From: Lentzea albidocapillata subsp. violacea
GTDB taxonomy: Bacteria > Actinomycetota > Actinomycetes > Mycobacteriales > Pseudonocardiaceae
Direction: 5' to 3'
Length of the DNA: 64,000 bases
NCBI RefSeq assembly: GCF_900100275.1
Contig: NZ_FNET01000027.1
Location: 36,322 to 100,321, forward strand
Made by a program: the position numbers and the translations under genes. Under the pieces are notes generated by a model. It saw only the letters and a list, made by a program, of their open reading frames with translations, did not search any database and was not told the DNA's origin. Shown here piece after piece: positions 17,240 to 25,579 of this stretch; within the stretch, counting starts at the first letter, position 1; each line of letters begins with the position of its first letter.

Positions 17240-19324
17240 GTGACCGTCACCGACGACATCACCCGGCTCACCAAGGCCGATCTGCCTGACGACTGGACCG
17301 ACCTCGACAAGCGCGCCGTGGATACCGCGCGCGTGCTCGCGGCGGACGCCGTGCAGAACGTCGGCAACGGCCATCCCGGTACCGCGATGAGCCTTGCCCC
17401 ACTCGCGTACACGCTGTTCCAGCGCATCATGCGGCACGACCCCGCGGACGCGGACTGGGTCGGCCGCGACCGGTTCGTGCTCTCCGCCGGGCACTCCAGC
17501 CTGACGCTGTACGTCCAGCTGTTCCTGTCCGGTTACGGCCTGGAGCTCGACGACCTCAAGCACCTGCGCAAGTGGGGCTCGAAGACGCCGGGTCACCCGG
17601 AGCACGGCCACACCAGGGGCGTCGAGATCACCACCGGCCCGCTGGGCTCGGGCCTGGCCGCCGCCGTGGGCATGGCGATGGCCGCCCGCCGCGAGCGCGG
17701 CCTGTTCGACCCGGCGGCCGCGCCGGGCGAGAGCCCGTTCGACCACCACATCTACGTGATCGCCTCCGACGGTGACATCGAGGAGGGCGTCACCTCCGAG
17801 GCCTCGTCGCTCGCGGGCACGCAGCAGCTGGGCAACCTCGTCGTCTTCTACGACGACAACAAGATCTCCATCGAGGACGACACGACGATCGCGCTGTCCG
17901 AGGACACCGCGGCGCGTTACGAGGCCTACGGCTGGCACGTCCAGGTCGTGGAGTCCGGCGAGAACGTCAAGGGCATCCTCGAGGCGGTCGAGAAGGCCAA
18001 GGCCGTCACCGACCGGCCTTCCTTCATCCTGCTGCGCACGATCATCGGCTTCCCGGCGCCGAACAAGCAGAACACCGGTGCCGCGCACGGTGCCGCGCTG
18101 GGCGTCGACGAGGTCAAGGCCACCAAGCGAATCCTCGGCTTCGACCCCGAGCAGACCTTCGAGGTCGCCGACGAGGTCCTGGCGCACACCCGCGAGGTCG
18201 TGAAGCGCGGCGAGCACGCCAAGGCCGAGTGGCAGAAGTCGTTCGACGCGTGGGCGTCGGCCAACGCCGAGGCCAAGGCGCTGCTGGACCGCCTGGTCGC
18301 GCGCGAGCTGCCCGAGGGCTGGGACGCCGACCTGCCGGTCTACCCGGTGGACGCCAAGGGCGTGCCGACCCGCAAGGCCTCCGGTGAGGTCATCAACGCG
18401 CTGGCGAAGCACCTGCCGGAGCTGTGGGGCGGTTCGGCCGACCTGGCCGAGTCGAACCTGACCACGATCAAGGGCGCGAAGTCCTTCGGTCCCGAGGAGA
18501 TCTCCACGGGCATGTGGAGTGCCGACCCGTACGGCCGCGTGCTGCACTTCGGTGTCCGCGAGAACGCCATGGGCATGATCCTCAACGGCATCGCGCTGCA
18601 CGGCCCGACCCGTCCGTTCGGTGGCACGTTCCTCGTGTTCTCCGACTACATGCGTCCCGCGGTGCGCCTCGCGGCGATCATGCAGGCCGCCGTCACGTAC
18701 GTGTGGACGCACGACTCCATCGGCCTGGGCGAGGACGGCCCGACGCACCAGCCGATCGAGCACCTCGCCGCCCTGCGCGCGATCCCGGACTTCGCCGTGG
18801 TCCGCCCCGGTGACGCCAACGAGACCGCGTTCGCGTGGAAGGCCGTCATCGAGCAGCTCGGCCCGGTGGGCCTGGCGCTCAGCCGGCAGAACGTCCCGAC
18901 GCTCGAGGGCACCTCGGCCGAGGGCGTGAAGCGCGGCGGTTACGTGCTCTTCGGTGACGAGAACCCGGAGATCGTGATCATCGGCACAGGCTCCGAGCTG
19001 CAGGTCGCCGCCGAGGCAGGGAAGGTGCTGCAGGGCGAGGGCGTTGCAGTACGTGTGGTCTCCATGCCGTCCATCGACTGGTTCGAGAAGCAGGACGCCG
19101 AGTACCGCGAGTCGGTGCTGCCGCCCTCGGTCAAGGCGCGCGTCGCGGTGGAAGCCGGCATCGCGCAGCCGTGGTACCGCTACGTCGGCGACAACGGCGA
19201 GATCGTCTCGATCGAGCACTTCGGTGCCTCGGCCGACTACCAGGTCCTGTTCAAGGAGTTCGGCTTCACGACGGAGAACGTCGTCGCCGCCGCCCGCCGT
19301 TCCCTTGACCGAGTGAGGGGTTAA
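17240..19324 (+). CDS. tkt: Transketolase
   Basis: The 694-aa protein is of normal length. The N-terminal TPP-binding part has GNGHPGTAMSLAPLAY near residue 38 and the GDG...N motif SDGDIEEGVTSEASSLAG near residue 177. The pyrimidine-binding domain has FGVRENAMGMILNG near residue 437, with the catalytic Glu. The C-terminal domain is complete. It transfers two-carbon ketol units between pentose and triose/hexose phosphates. It is the first gene of the pentose-phosphate operon tkt-tal-pgi-zwf-opcA-pgl, with tal 4 nt downstream. It starts at GTG 17240. Confidence 0.97.
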   Translation: MTVTDDITRLTKADLPDDWTDLDKRAVDTARVLAADAVQNVGNGHPGTAMSLAPLAYTLFQRIMRHDPADADWVGRDRFVLSAGHSSLTLYVQLFLSGYGLELDDLKHLRKWGSKTPGHPEHGHTRGVEITTGPLGSGLAAAVGMAMAARRERGLFDPAAAPGESPFDHHIYVIASDGDIEEGVTSEASSLAGTQQLGNLVVFYDDNKISIEDDTTIALSEDTAARYEAYGWHVQVVESGENVKGILEAVEKAKAVTDRPSFILLRTIIGFPAPNKQNTGAAHGAALGVDEVKATKRILGFDPEQTFEVADEVLAHTREVVKRGEHAKAEWQKSFDAWASANAEAKALLDRLVARELPEGWDADLPVYPVDAKGVPTRKASGEVINALAKHLPELWGGSADLAESNLTTIKGAKSFGPEEISTGMWSADPYGRVLHFGVRENAMGMILNGIALHGPTRPFGGTFLVFSDYMRPAVRLAAIMQAAVTYVWTHDSIGLGEDGPTHQPIEHLAALRAIPDFAVVRPGDANETAFAWKAVIEQLGPVGLALSRQNVPTLEGTSAEGVKRGGYVLFGDENPEIVIIGTGSELQVAAEAGKVLQGEGVAVRVVSMPSIDWFEKQDAEYRESVLPPSVKARVAVEAGIAQPWYRYVGDNGEIVSIEHFGASADYQVLFKEFGFTTENVVAAARRSLDRVRG

Positions 19325-19328
19325 TCCA

Positions 19329-20441
19329 GTGAGCAAGCCGAATCTTGCCGCCCTGTCCGGCGCCGGTGTCTCCATCTGGCTCGACGACCTGTCCCGTGAA
19401 CGGCTCACCAGCGGCAACCTGGACGAGCTGATCCGCGACTGGAACGTCGTCGGCGTGACGACGAACCCGACGATCTTCGCGGGCGCCCTGTCGAAGGGCG
19501 AGTCCTACGACGAGCAGGTCCGCGAGCTCGCGAACCGGGGCGCCGACACCGAGGCGACCATCCGCGAGGTCACGACGACCGACGTGCGCAACGCGTGCGA
19601 CAAGTTCCGCGACGTCCACAGCTCGACCGGTGGTGTGGACGGCCGCGTCTCCATCGAGGTCGACCCGCGCCTGGCGTTCGACACGGACAAGACCGTGGCC
19701 GAGGCGCAGGACCTGTGGAAGACCGTGGACCGGCCGAACCTGCTGGTGAAGATCCCGGCCACCGAGGCGGGCCTGCCGGCGATCACGAAGACGATCGCCG
19801 AGGGCATCTCCGTCAACGTGACGCTGATCTTCTCCGTCGAGCGGTACGAGAAGGTCATGGAGGCCTACGTCGCGGGCCTCGAGCAGGCCAAGGCGAACGG
19901 CCACGACCTGCGTTCGATCCACTCCGTCGCGTCGTTCTTCGTGTCCCGGGTGGACACCGAGATCGACAAGCGCCTGGGCGCGATCGGCACGGACGAGGCG
20001 GCCGCGCTGAAGGGCAAAGCCGCTCTCGCCAACGCGTGGATCGCCTACGGAGCGTTCGAGAAGACGTTCCAGGGCGAGCGCTGGGAGGCTCTCAAGGCGG
20101 ACGGCGCGCACGCGCAGCGTCCACTGTGGGCGTCGACCGGCGTGAAGGACCCGAGCTACTCCCCCACCCTCTACGTCGACCAGCTCGTCGTCGCCGACGT
20201 CGTGAACACGATGCCGGAGAAGACGCTGCACGCCGTCGCCGACGCGGGCAGGATCACCGGTGACACGGTCACCGGCCGCGCCGCGCAGGGCCAGGAGGTG
20301 TTCGACCAGCTCGCCGCCGTGGGAATCGACCTCCCGGATGTCTTCAGGACCCTGGAGACCGAAGGCGTCGACAAGTTCGAGAAGTCCTGGGAAGAGTTGC
20401 TCGAGACGGTGACGAACCAACTGGCTCAACTGAAGGGCTGA
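19329..20441 (+). CDS. tal: Transaldolase
   Basis: The 370-aa protein is of the actinobacterial/cyanobacterial long subfamily. Motifs are VGVTTNPTIFAGALSKG near residue 42 and LLVKIPATEAGLPAI near residue 138, where the Lys forms the Schiff base. It transfers dihydroxyacetone units in the non-oxidative pentose phosphate branch. It starts at GTG 19329, 4 nt after tkt, and is followed 7 nt later by pgi, so it sits inside the operon. Confidence 0.97.
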   Translation: MSKPNLAALSGAGVSIWLDDLSRERLTSGNLDELIRDWNVVGVTTNPTIFAGALSKGESYDEQVRELANRGADTEATIREVTTTDVRNACDKFRDVHSSTGGVDGRVSIEVDPRLAFDTDKTVAEAQDLWKTVDRPNLLVKIPATEAGLPAITKTIAEGISVNVTLIFSVERYEKVMEAYVAGLEQAKANGHDLRSIHSVASFFVSRVDTEIDKRLGAIGTDEAAALKGKAALANAWIAYGAFEKTFQGERWEALKADGAHAQRPLWASTGVKDPSYSPTLYVDQLVVADVVNTMPEKTLHAVADAGRITGDTVTGRAAQGQEVFDQLAAVGIDLPDVFRTLETEGVDKFEKSWEELLETVTNQLAQLKG

Positions 20442-20448
20442 TACCCAA

Positions 20449-22053
20449 GTGACCTCCGTCGAAATCGTGAGGTCACCGAACGCCGACCAGGTCAGCACCA
20501 TCGCTGCTGACCTGGTCGCGGATTCGGTGCCGAGCAAGCTGACCGCGCAGGACCCGACCCTGTGGGGGCCGGAAGCCGAGTCCGAGGCGAGCATCCGCCT
20601 CTCCTGGACGACGTTGCACGAGTCGTCCCGTGCACTGCTCCCCGAACTCGTGGCACTGCGCGCCGAACTGCACGCCGAGGGTGTCGACCGCGTCGTCCTC
20701 GCCGGAATGGGTGGCTCGTCGCTGGCCCCCGAGGTGATCACGCGGACCGCGGGCGTCCCGCTGGTCGTGCTGGACACCACCGATCCCGCCCAGGTCGTCG
20801 ACGCTCTCGCCGGTGATCTCGAGCGCACGGTGATCGTGGTGTCGTCCAAGTCCGGTGGCACCGTCGAGACCGACAGCCACCGCCGGATCTTCGAGAAGGC
20901 CTTCACCGACGCGGGCATCAACGCCGCGTCGCGCATCGTGGTCGTCACCGACCCCGGCTCGCCGCTGCAGAAGGCGTCCGAGGAAGCGGGCTACCGCAAG
21001 GTGTTCCTGGCCGACCCGAACGTCGGTGGCCGGTACTCGGCACTGACGGCGTTCGGCCTGGTGCCGTCCTACCTGGCCGGCGCCGATGTCGAGGCGCTGC
21101 TGGACGACGCGGCCGAGGTCGCGAAGGTCGTGTCGCAGGACTCCGTGGACAACCCGGCGGTGATCCTGGCCGGCGTCTTCGGTGCCGCGCACGCCCATGG
21201 CGCCGAGAAGATCATCTTCGCCGACACCGGGTCCGGCATCGTCGGATTCGGCGACTGGGCCGAGCAGCTCATCGCGGAGTCGACCGGCAAGAACGGCACC
21301 GGCCTGCTGCCGGTCGTCGTCGAGGGCCCCGGCGCTCCCGGTTTCGTGGACGCGCGGACGGATGCCACGACCGTCGCGATCGGACCGGCCACCGGGTCGG
21401 CGAACATCGCGGTCGAGGGCAGGCTGGGCGCGCAGTTCCTGCTGTGGGAGTACGCGACCGCGCTCGTCGGCCGGGTGCTCGGCATCAACCCGTTCGACCA
21501 GCCCGACGTCGAGGCCGCGAAGAAGGCCTCCCGCGCGCTGCTCGACGCGCCGGCCGTCGCCGCCACGATCCCGTCCTTTGTGGACGGACCGGTCGAGGGT
21601 CACGGCACCGGCTGGACGCAGCGCAAGGTCCACACGGTCGCGGAAGCGCTTGCGGCGATCGTTGAAGTGACGCCCGAGCACGGCTACATCTCGGTTCAGG
21701 CGTACTTGGACAGGATCGACGACGCGTCGTTCGAGCTGCTCCGTGCGGAGATCGCGAAGAGGACGCACCTGCAGACCACGTTCGGCTGGGGTCCGCGCTT
21801 CCTGCACTCGACCGGCCAGTACCACAAGGGCGGTCATCAGAACGGCGTGTTCATCCAGATCACCGGCGAGTCGGGTGACGACCTGGAGGTGCCCGGCCGT
21901 CCCTACACGCTGGCGCAGCTGCAGCTCGCGCAGGCGCTCGGCGACGGTCAGGTCCTGGCCGAACACGGTCGCCCGGTGCTGCGTCTTCACCTCGAGGACC
22001 GCATCGCCGGCTTGGCCCAGCTCGTCGAGGCAGTCCAGGAGGACGGTTCGTGA
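20449..22053 (+). CDS. pgi: Glucose-6-phosphate isomerase
   Basis: The 534-aa SIS-fold protein has VVLAGMGGSSLAPEV near residue 80 and VIVVSSKSGGTVETDS near residue 130, the sugar-phosphate binding loop. Near the C-terminus is HSTGQYHKGGHQNGVFIQI, followed by a tail with repeated acidic helices. It is related to the isomerase half of tal-pgi fusion proteins rather than to the E. coli enzyme. It links glycolysis to the pentose phosphate genes around it. It starts at GTG 20449 and its stop overlaps the zwf start by 4 nt. Confidence 0.93.
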   Translation: MTSVEIVRSPNADQVSTIAADLVADSVPSKLTAQDPTLWGPEAESEASIRLSWTTLHESSRALLPELVALRAELHAEGVDRVVLAGMGGSSLAPEVITRTAGVPLVVLDTTDPAQVVDALAGDLERTVIVVSSKSGGTVETDSHRRIFEKAFTDAGINAASRIVVVTDPGSPLQKASEEAGYRKVFLADPNVGGRYSALTAFGLVPSYLAGADVEALLDDAAEVAKVVSQDSVDNPAVILAGVFGAAHAHGAEKIIFADTGSGIVGFGDWAEQLIAESTGKNGTGLLPVVVEGPGAPGFVDARTDATTVAIGPATGSANIAVEGRLGAQFLLWEYATALVGRVLGINPFDQPDVEAAKKASRALLDAPAVAATIPSFVDGPVEGHGTGWTQRKVHTVAEALAAIVEVTPEHGYISVQAYLDRIDDASFELLRAEIAKRTHLQTTFGWGPRFLHSTGQYHKGGHQNGVFIQITGESGDDLEVPGRPYTLAQLQLAQALGDGQVLAEHGRPVLRLHLEDRIAGLAQLVEAVQEDGS

Positions 22054-23591
22054 CCACATCCGCCAAGTGGCACAACCCGCTGCGGGACGCGCGTGACAAG
22101 CGCATGCCCCGCATCGCGGGCCCAAGCGCGCTGGTCATCTTCGGTGTCACCGGTGACCTGTCGCGCAAGAAGCTGATGCCCGCGATCTACGACCTCGCGA
22201 ACCGGGGTCTGCTGCCGCCGGGCTTCGGTCTCGTCGGCTTCGCCCGCCGCGACTGGGCCGACCAGGACTTCATGAAGGTCGTGCACGACGCGGTGAAGGA
22301 GCACGCGCGCACGCCGTTCAACGAGGCCGTGTGGCAGCAGCTCGCCGAAGGCATCCGGTTCGTGCAGGGCACGTTCGACGACGACGCGTCGTTCGACAAC
22401 CTCGCGTCGTGCCTCGCGACTCTGGACGCCGAGCGCGGCACGGGCGGCAACCACGCGTTCTACCTGTCGATCCCGCCGGGCGCGTTCCCGACGGTGGTCA
22501 ACCAGCTCAAGCGCGCGGGCCTGGCGCAGTCGCAGGCCGACCAGTGGCGCCGCGTCGTCATCGAGAAGCCGTTCGGCCACGACCTGAAGTCCGCCAAGGA
22601 ACTGAACCGCACGGTCAACGAGGTCTTCCCTGAGGAGTCGGTGTTCCGCATCGACCACTACCTCGGCAAGGAGACCGTGCAGAACATCCTGGCGCTACGG
22701 TTCGCGAACCAGCTGTACGAACCCATCTGGAACTCGAACTACGTCGACCACGTGCAGATCACCATGGCCGAGGACATCGGTCTCGGTGGCCGCGCGGGCT
22801 ACTACGACGGCATCGGCGCGACTCGCGACGTCATCCAGAACCACCTGCTGCAGCTGCTCGCGCTGATCGCGATGGAGGAGCCCGTCTCCTTCAAGCCGTC
22901 GGACCTGCGGGCGGAGAAGGTGAAGATCCTCTCGGCGACGCGTCCGGCGGAGCCGTTCGAGGAGACCACCGCGCGCGGCCAGTACACCGGTGGCTGGCAG
23001 GGCGGCCAGAAGGTCCTGGGTCTGCTGGAGGAGGGCGGTTTCTCGCCCGAGTCGAAGACCGAGACGTTCGGCGCGATCACCTGCGAGGTCAACACCCGCC
23101 GCTGGGCCGGGGTGCCGTTCTACCTGCGCACCGGCAAGCGCCTGGGCCGTCGCGTCACCGAGGTGGCCGTCGTGTTCAAGCGGGCGCCGCACCTGCCGTT
23201 CGACGACACGGCGACCGAGGAACTGGGCCAGAACGCCCTGGTCGTCCGCGTGCAGCCGGACGAGGGCGTGACGATCCGGTTCGGGTCGAAGGTGCCGGGC
23301 AACACCATGGAGGTCCGCGACGTCACCATGGACTTCGGTTACGGCCACTCGTTCACCGAGTCGTCGCCGGAGGCCTACGAGCGGCTGCTGCTCGACGTCC
23401 TGCTCGGTGAGCCGTCGCTGTTCCCGAAGAACGACGAGGTCGAGCTCTCCTGGGAGATCCTCGACCCGATCCTCGACTTCTGGGCGCGCAAGGACGAGCC
23501 GGCTCTGGAGAAGTACAAGGCTGGGACCTGGGGTCCGCCCTCGGCGGACGCGATGACCGCCAGGACCGGAAGGCACTGGAGGCGTCCGTGA
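22050..23591 (+). CDS. zwf: Glucose-6-phosphate 1-dehydrogenase
   Basis: The 513-aa protein has the NADP-binding start FGVTGDLSRKKLMPAIYDL near residue 31, the VIEKPFGHDL motif near residue 170 and the catalytic signature RIDHYLGKETVQN near residue 200. It oxidises glucose 6-phosphate to the lactone and makes NADPH. Start GTG 22050 overlaps pgi by 4 nt and its stop overlaps opcA by 4 nt, so translation of the enzyme and its activator is coupled. Confidence 0.97.
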   Translation: MTTSAKWHNPLRDARDKRMPRIAGPSALVIFGVTGDLSRKKLMPAIYDLANRGLLPPGFGLVGFARRDWADQDFMKVVHDAVKEHARTPFNEAVWQQLAEGIRFVQGTFDDDASFDNLASCLATLDAERGTGGNHAFYLSIPPGAFPTVVNQLKRAGLAQSQADQWRRVVIEKPFGHDLKSAKELNRTVNEVFPEESVFRIDHYLGKETVQNILALRFANQLYEPIWNSNYVDHVQITMAEDIGLGGRAGYYDGIGATRDVIQNHLLQLLALIAMEEPVSFKPSDLRAEKVKILSATRPAEPFEETTARGQYTGGWQGGQKVLGLLEEGGFSPESKTETFGAITCEVNTRRWAGVPFYLRTGKRLGRRVTEVAVVFKRAPHLPFDDTATEELGQNALVVRVQPDEGVTIRFGSKVPGNTMEVRDVTMDFGYGHSFTESSPEAYERLLLDVLLGEPSLFPKNDEVELSWEILDPILDFWARKDEPALEKYKAGTWGPPSADAMTARTGRHWRRP

Positions 23592-24601
23592 TCATCGACC
23601 TGCCCTCGACCACCACCTCCCAGATCAACTCGCGGCTGGTCCGGCTGCGGGACGAAGGCGGTGCGACGACCCTGGGTCGCGTGCTGACCCTCGTCATCGT
23701 GACCGAGGACGGCCAGCGCACCGACGCCGCGATCGACGCGGCGAACGACGCTTCGCGCGAACACCCGTGTCGCGTGATCGTCGTGGCCCGCGGTGCTCGT
23801 CAGGCGGCACCTCGCCTGGACGCGCAGATCCGCGTCGGTGGCGACGCCGGAGCCTCCGAGGTCGTTGTTCTGAGGCTTTATGGCGAACTCGCCAAGGAAG
23901 GCGCCTCGTGCGTCATGCCGCTGCTGCTGCCGGACACCCCGGTCGTGGCGTGGTGGCCGTTCGACGCGCCGGTCTCGCCGTCGAAGGACCCGATCGGCCA
24001 GCTCGCGCAGCGTCGCATCACCGACGCCGCGGCCGAGAAGAACCCGATCAAGGCCCTGGAGTCCCGGCGGGCGCACTACGCGCCGGGCGACACGGACCTG
24101 GCGTGGACGCGGCTCACGTTGTGGCGCGCCATGCTCGCCTCGTCGCTGGACCTGCCGCCGTACGAGAAGGTCCTGGAAGCGGACGTGACCGGTGAGGCCG
24201 ACTCGCCGTCCACGGACCTGCTCGCCGCGTGGCTGACCGACCGGCTGAAGGTGCCTGCCAAGCGTTACAAGGCGACGTCGGGTGAAGGCATCGTCGAGGT
24301 ACGGCTCGGCCGTCCCTCCGGCGACGTCGACCTGCTGCGCCCGGACGGCAAGGTCGGCACGCTGACCCAGCCCGGCCAGCCTTCCCGCCGGGTGGCGCTG
24401 CAGCGTCGTTCGGTGCGCGACTGCCTCGCCGAGGAGCTGCGCCGGCTCGACCCCGACGAGGTCTACGCGGCGGCGCTGAGGTCGCTCGCGAAGGTCGTGA
24501 AGGGCCGCACGCCGTCGCCGAAGGACGAGGCTCCCGCCGCCGTCACGGAAGCCACCAACGGTTCCGTTCCCAAGAAGTCGAAGGCGAAGGCTGGTTCGTG
24601 A
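23588..24601 (+). CDS. opcA: Glucose-6-phosphate dehydrogenase assembly protein OpcA
   Basis: The 337-aa protein starts MIIDLPSTTTSQINSRLVRL, typical of OpcA, with the conserved MPLLLPDTPVVAWWPFDAP segment near residue 110. It is a redox-sensitive allosteric activator or assembly factor of G6PDH. GTG 23588 overlaps zwf and the stop overlaps pgl, both by 4 nt. The C-terminal 30 residues are Lys/Ala-rich and probably disordered. Confidence 0.95.
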   Translation: MIIDLPSTTTSQINSRLVRLRDEGGATTLGRVLTLVIVTEDGQRTDAAIDAANDASREHPCRVIVVARGARQAAPRLDAQIRVGGDAGASEVVVLRLYGELAKEGASCVMPLLLPDTPVVAWWPFDAPVSPSKDPIGQLAQRRITDAAAEKNPIKALESRRAHYAPGDTDLAWTRLTLWRAMLASSLDLPPYEKVLEADVTGEADSPSTDLLAAWLTDRLKVPAKRYKATSGEGIVEVRLGRPSGDVDLLRPDGKVGTLTQPGQPSRRVALQRRSVRDCLAEELRRLDPDEVYAAALRSLAKVVKGRTPSPKDEAPAAVTEATNGSVPKKSKAKAGS

Positions 24602-25377
24602 GCAACCCGCAAGTGGTGGTGCACCGCGACGGCGACCTGCTGGCCGCCGCCGCGGCGGCCCGCCTGGTGACCCGCATGGTCGACGCCCAGGCCGCGCGCG
24701 GCTACGCGTCCGTCGTGCTGACCGGCGGCCGCACCGGCACCGCGGTCCTGGAACACCTGAACCGCAACGCCGCGCGGGACGCGGTGGACTGGTCCCGGGT
24801 CGACCTGTACTGGGGCGACGAGCGGTTCCTGCCCTCGGGGCACGCGGACCGCAACGAGACCCAGGCACGTGCCGCGCTGCTGGACCACGTTGCGGTGGAT
24901 CCGTCGCGCGTGCACGTGATGGAGCCGTCGGACGGCAAGTTCGGCGACGACCCCGAGGCCGCCGCCGAGGCCTACGCCGCTCTGCTGGCGTCGGTCGCGC
25001 GGCCGGAGGACCACGGCGACGTGCCCGCGTTCGACGTCTGCATGCTGGGCGTCGGCGAGGAGGGGCACGTGGCGTCGGTGTTCCCGGATTCGCCTGCTGT
25101 GCACGAGAAGGAGCGGACGGTCGTGGCCGTGCGCAACTGCCCGAAGCCGCCGCCCACGCGCGTGTCGCTGACTCTCGCGTCGGTGCGGTCCGCGCAGGAG
25201 GTCTGGCTGATGACCACCGGTGAGGCCAAGGCCGCCGCGGTGGCCATGGCGCTGAGCGGTGCCGGCGAGGTGCAACTGCCCGCCGCCGGTGCCACCGGTC
25301 GCCGCCGGACGTTGTGGCTGCTGGACACGGCGGCCGCCTCGGCGGTGCCGGCCTTGTTCAAGCCGCCGCTGGCTTAG
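24598..25377 (+). CDS. pgl: 6-phosphogluconolactonase
   Basis: The 259-aa NagB/DevB-type protein has VLTGGRTGTAVLEHL near residue 40, DLYWGDERFLP near residue 71 and MLGVGEEGHVASVFPDSPAV near residue 148, containing the catalytic His. It hydrolyses the lactone made by Zwf. It is the last gene of the operon; its TAG stop is the first triplet of the fold-back element 25375-25540, and an intrinsic terminator follows. Confidence 0.96.
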   Translation: MSNPQVVVHRDGDLLAAAAAARLVTRMVDAQAARGYASVVLTGGRTGTAVLEHLNRNAARDAVDWSRVDLYWGDERFLPSGHADRNETQARAALLDHVAVDPSRVHVMEPSDGKFGDDPEAAAEAYAALLASVARPEDHGDVPAFDVCMLGVGEEGHVASVFPDSPAVHEKERTVVAVRNCPKPPPTRVSLTLASVRSAQEVWLMTTGEAKAAAVAMALSGAGEVQLPAAGATGRRRTLWLLDTAAASAVPALFKPPLA

Positions 25378-25540
25378 GGTCTGTATCGAGGTCTGGTTCG
25401 ATGAGAGTCGCGCTTGAGGTGGTTCCTGGTGGTGCGGCCGGATGGCCCGCATACCGTTGTTGTATGTGGGTTGTCCGGCCGTGCCGCCAGGGGCCGCCTC
25501 GGGCCCGGCTATCACGGACCAGACCGCGATACAGACCCTA
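25375..25540 (+). repeat. Long imperfect palindrome / fold-back RNA element, copy 2
   Basis: Left arm 25375-25454 (80 nt) pairs with right arm 25462-25540 (79 nt) around a 7-nt loop closed by CATAC/GTATG. The outer ends are TAGGGTCTGTATCG and its complement, 14 bp perfect. One extra A sits in the left arm 26 nt from the outer end. All 14 transition mismatches between the arms (10 T/C, 4 G/A) remain G-U pairs in plus-strand RNA and would be A-C on the other strand; three mismatches are transversions. It forms the 3' UTR of the pentose-phosphate operon. Confidence 0.9.
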
Positions 25541-25546
25541 GTTCCG

Positions 25547-25576
25547 GCCCCCAGGCTTCGGCCTGGGGGCTTTTTT
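25547..25576 (+). terminator. Intrinsic terminator of the pentose-phosphate operon
   Basis: GCCCCCAGGC, loop TTCG, GCCTGGGGGC, then six T residues (25571-25576): a canonical rho-independent terminator just after the fold-back element and 3 nt before the end of the convergent LRV gene. Confidence 0.93.
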
Positions 25577-25579
25577 CGC

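Noticed and set aside
17135..19417. 760-codon frame opposite tkt
   Set aside because: Arg/Gly/Val-rich shadow of transketolase caused by high GC at third positions.
20473..22125. 550-codon frame opposite pgi
   Set aside because: Shadow of a complete, motif-bearing isomerase gene.
25375..25540. Reading the fold-back element as an ordinary rho-independent terminator
   Set aside because: It is five times too long, has no T run, and a canonical terminator (25547-25576) follows it.
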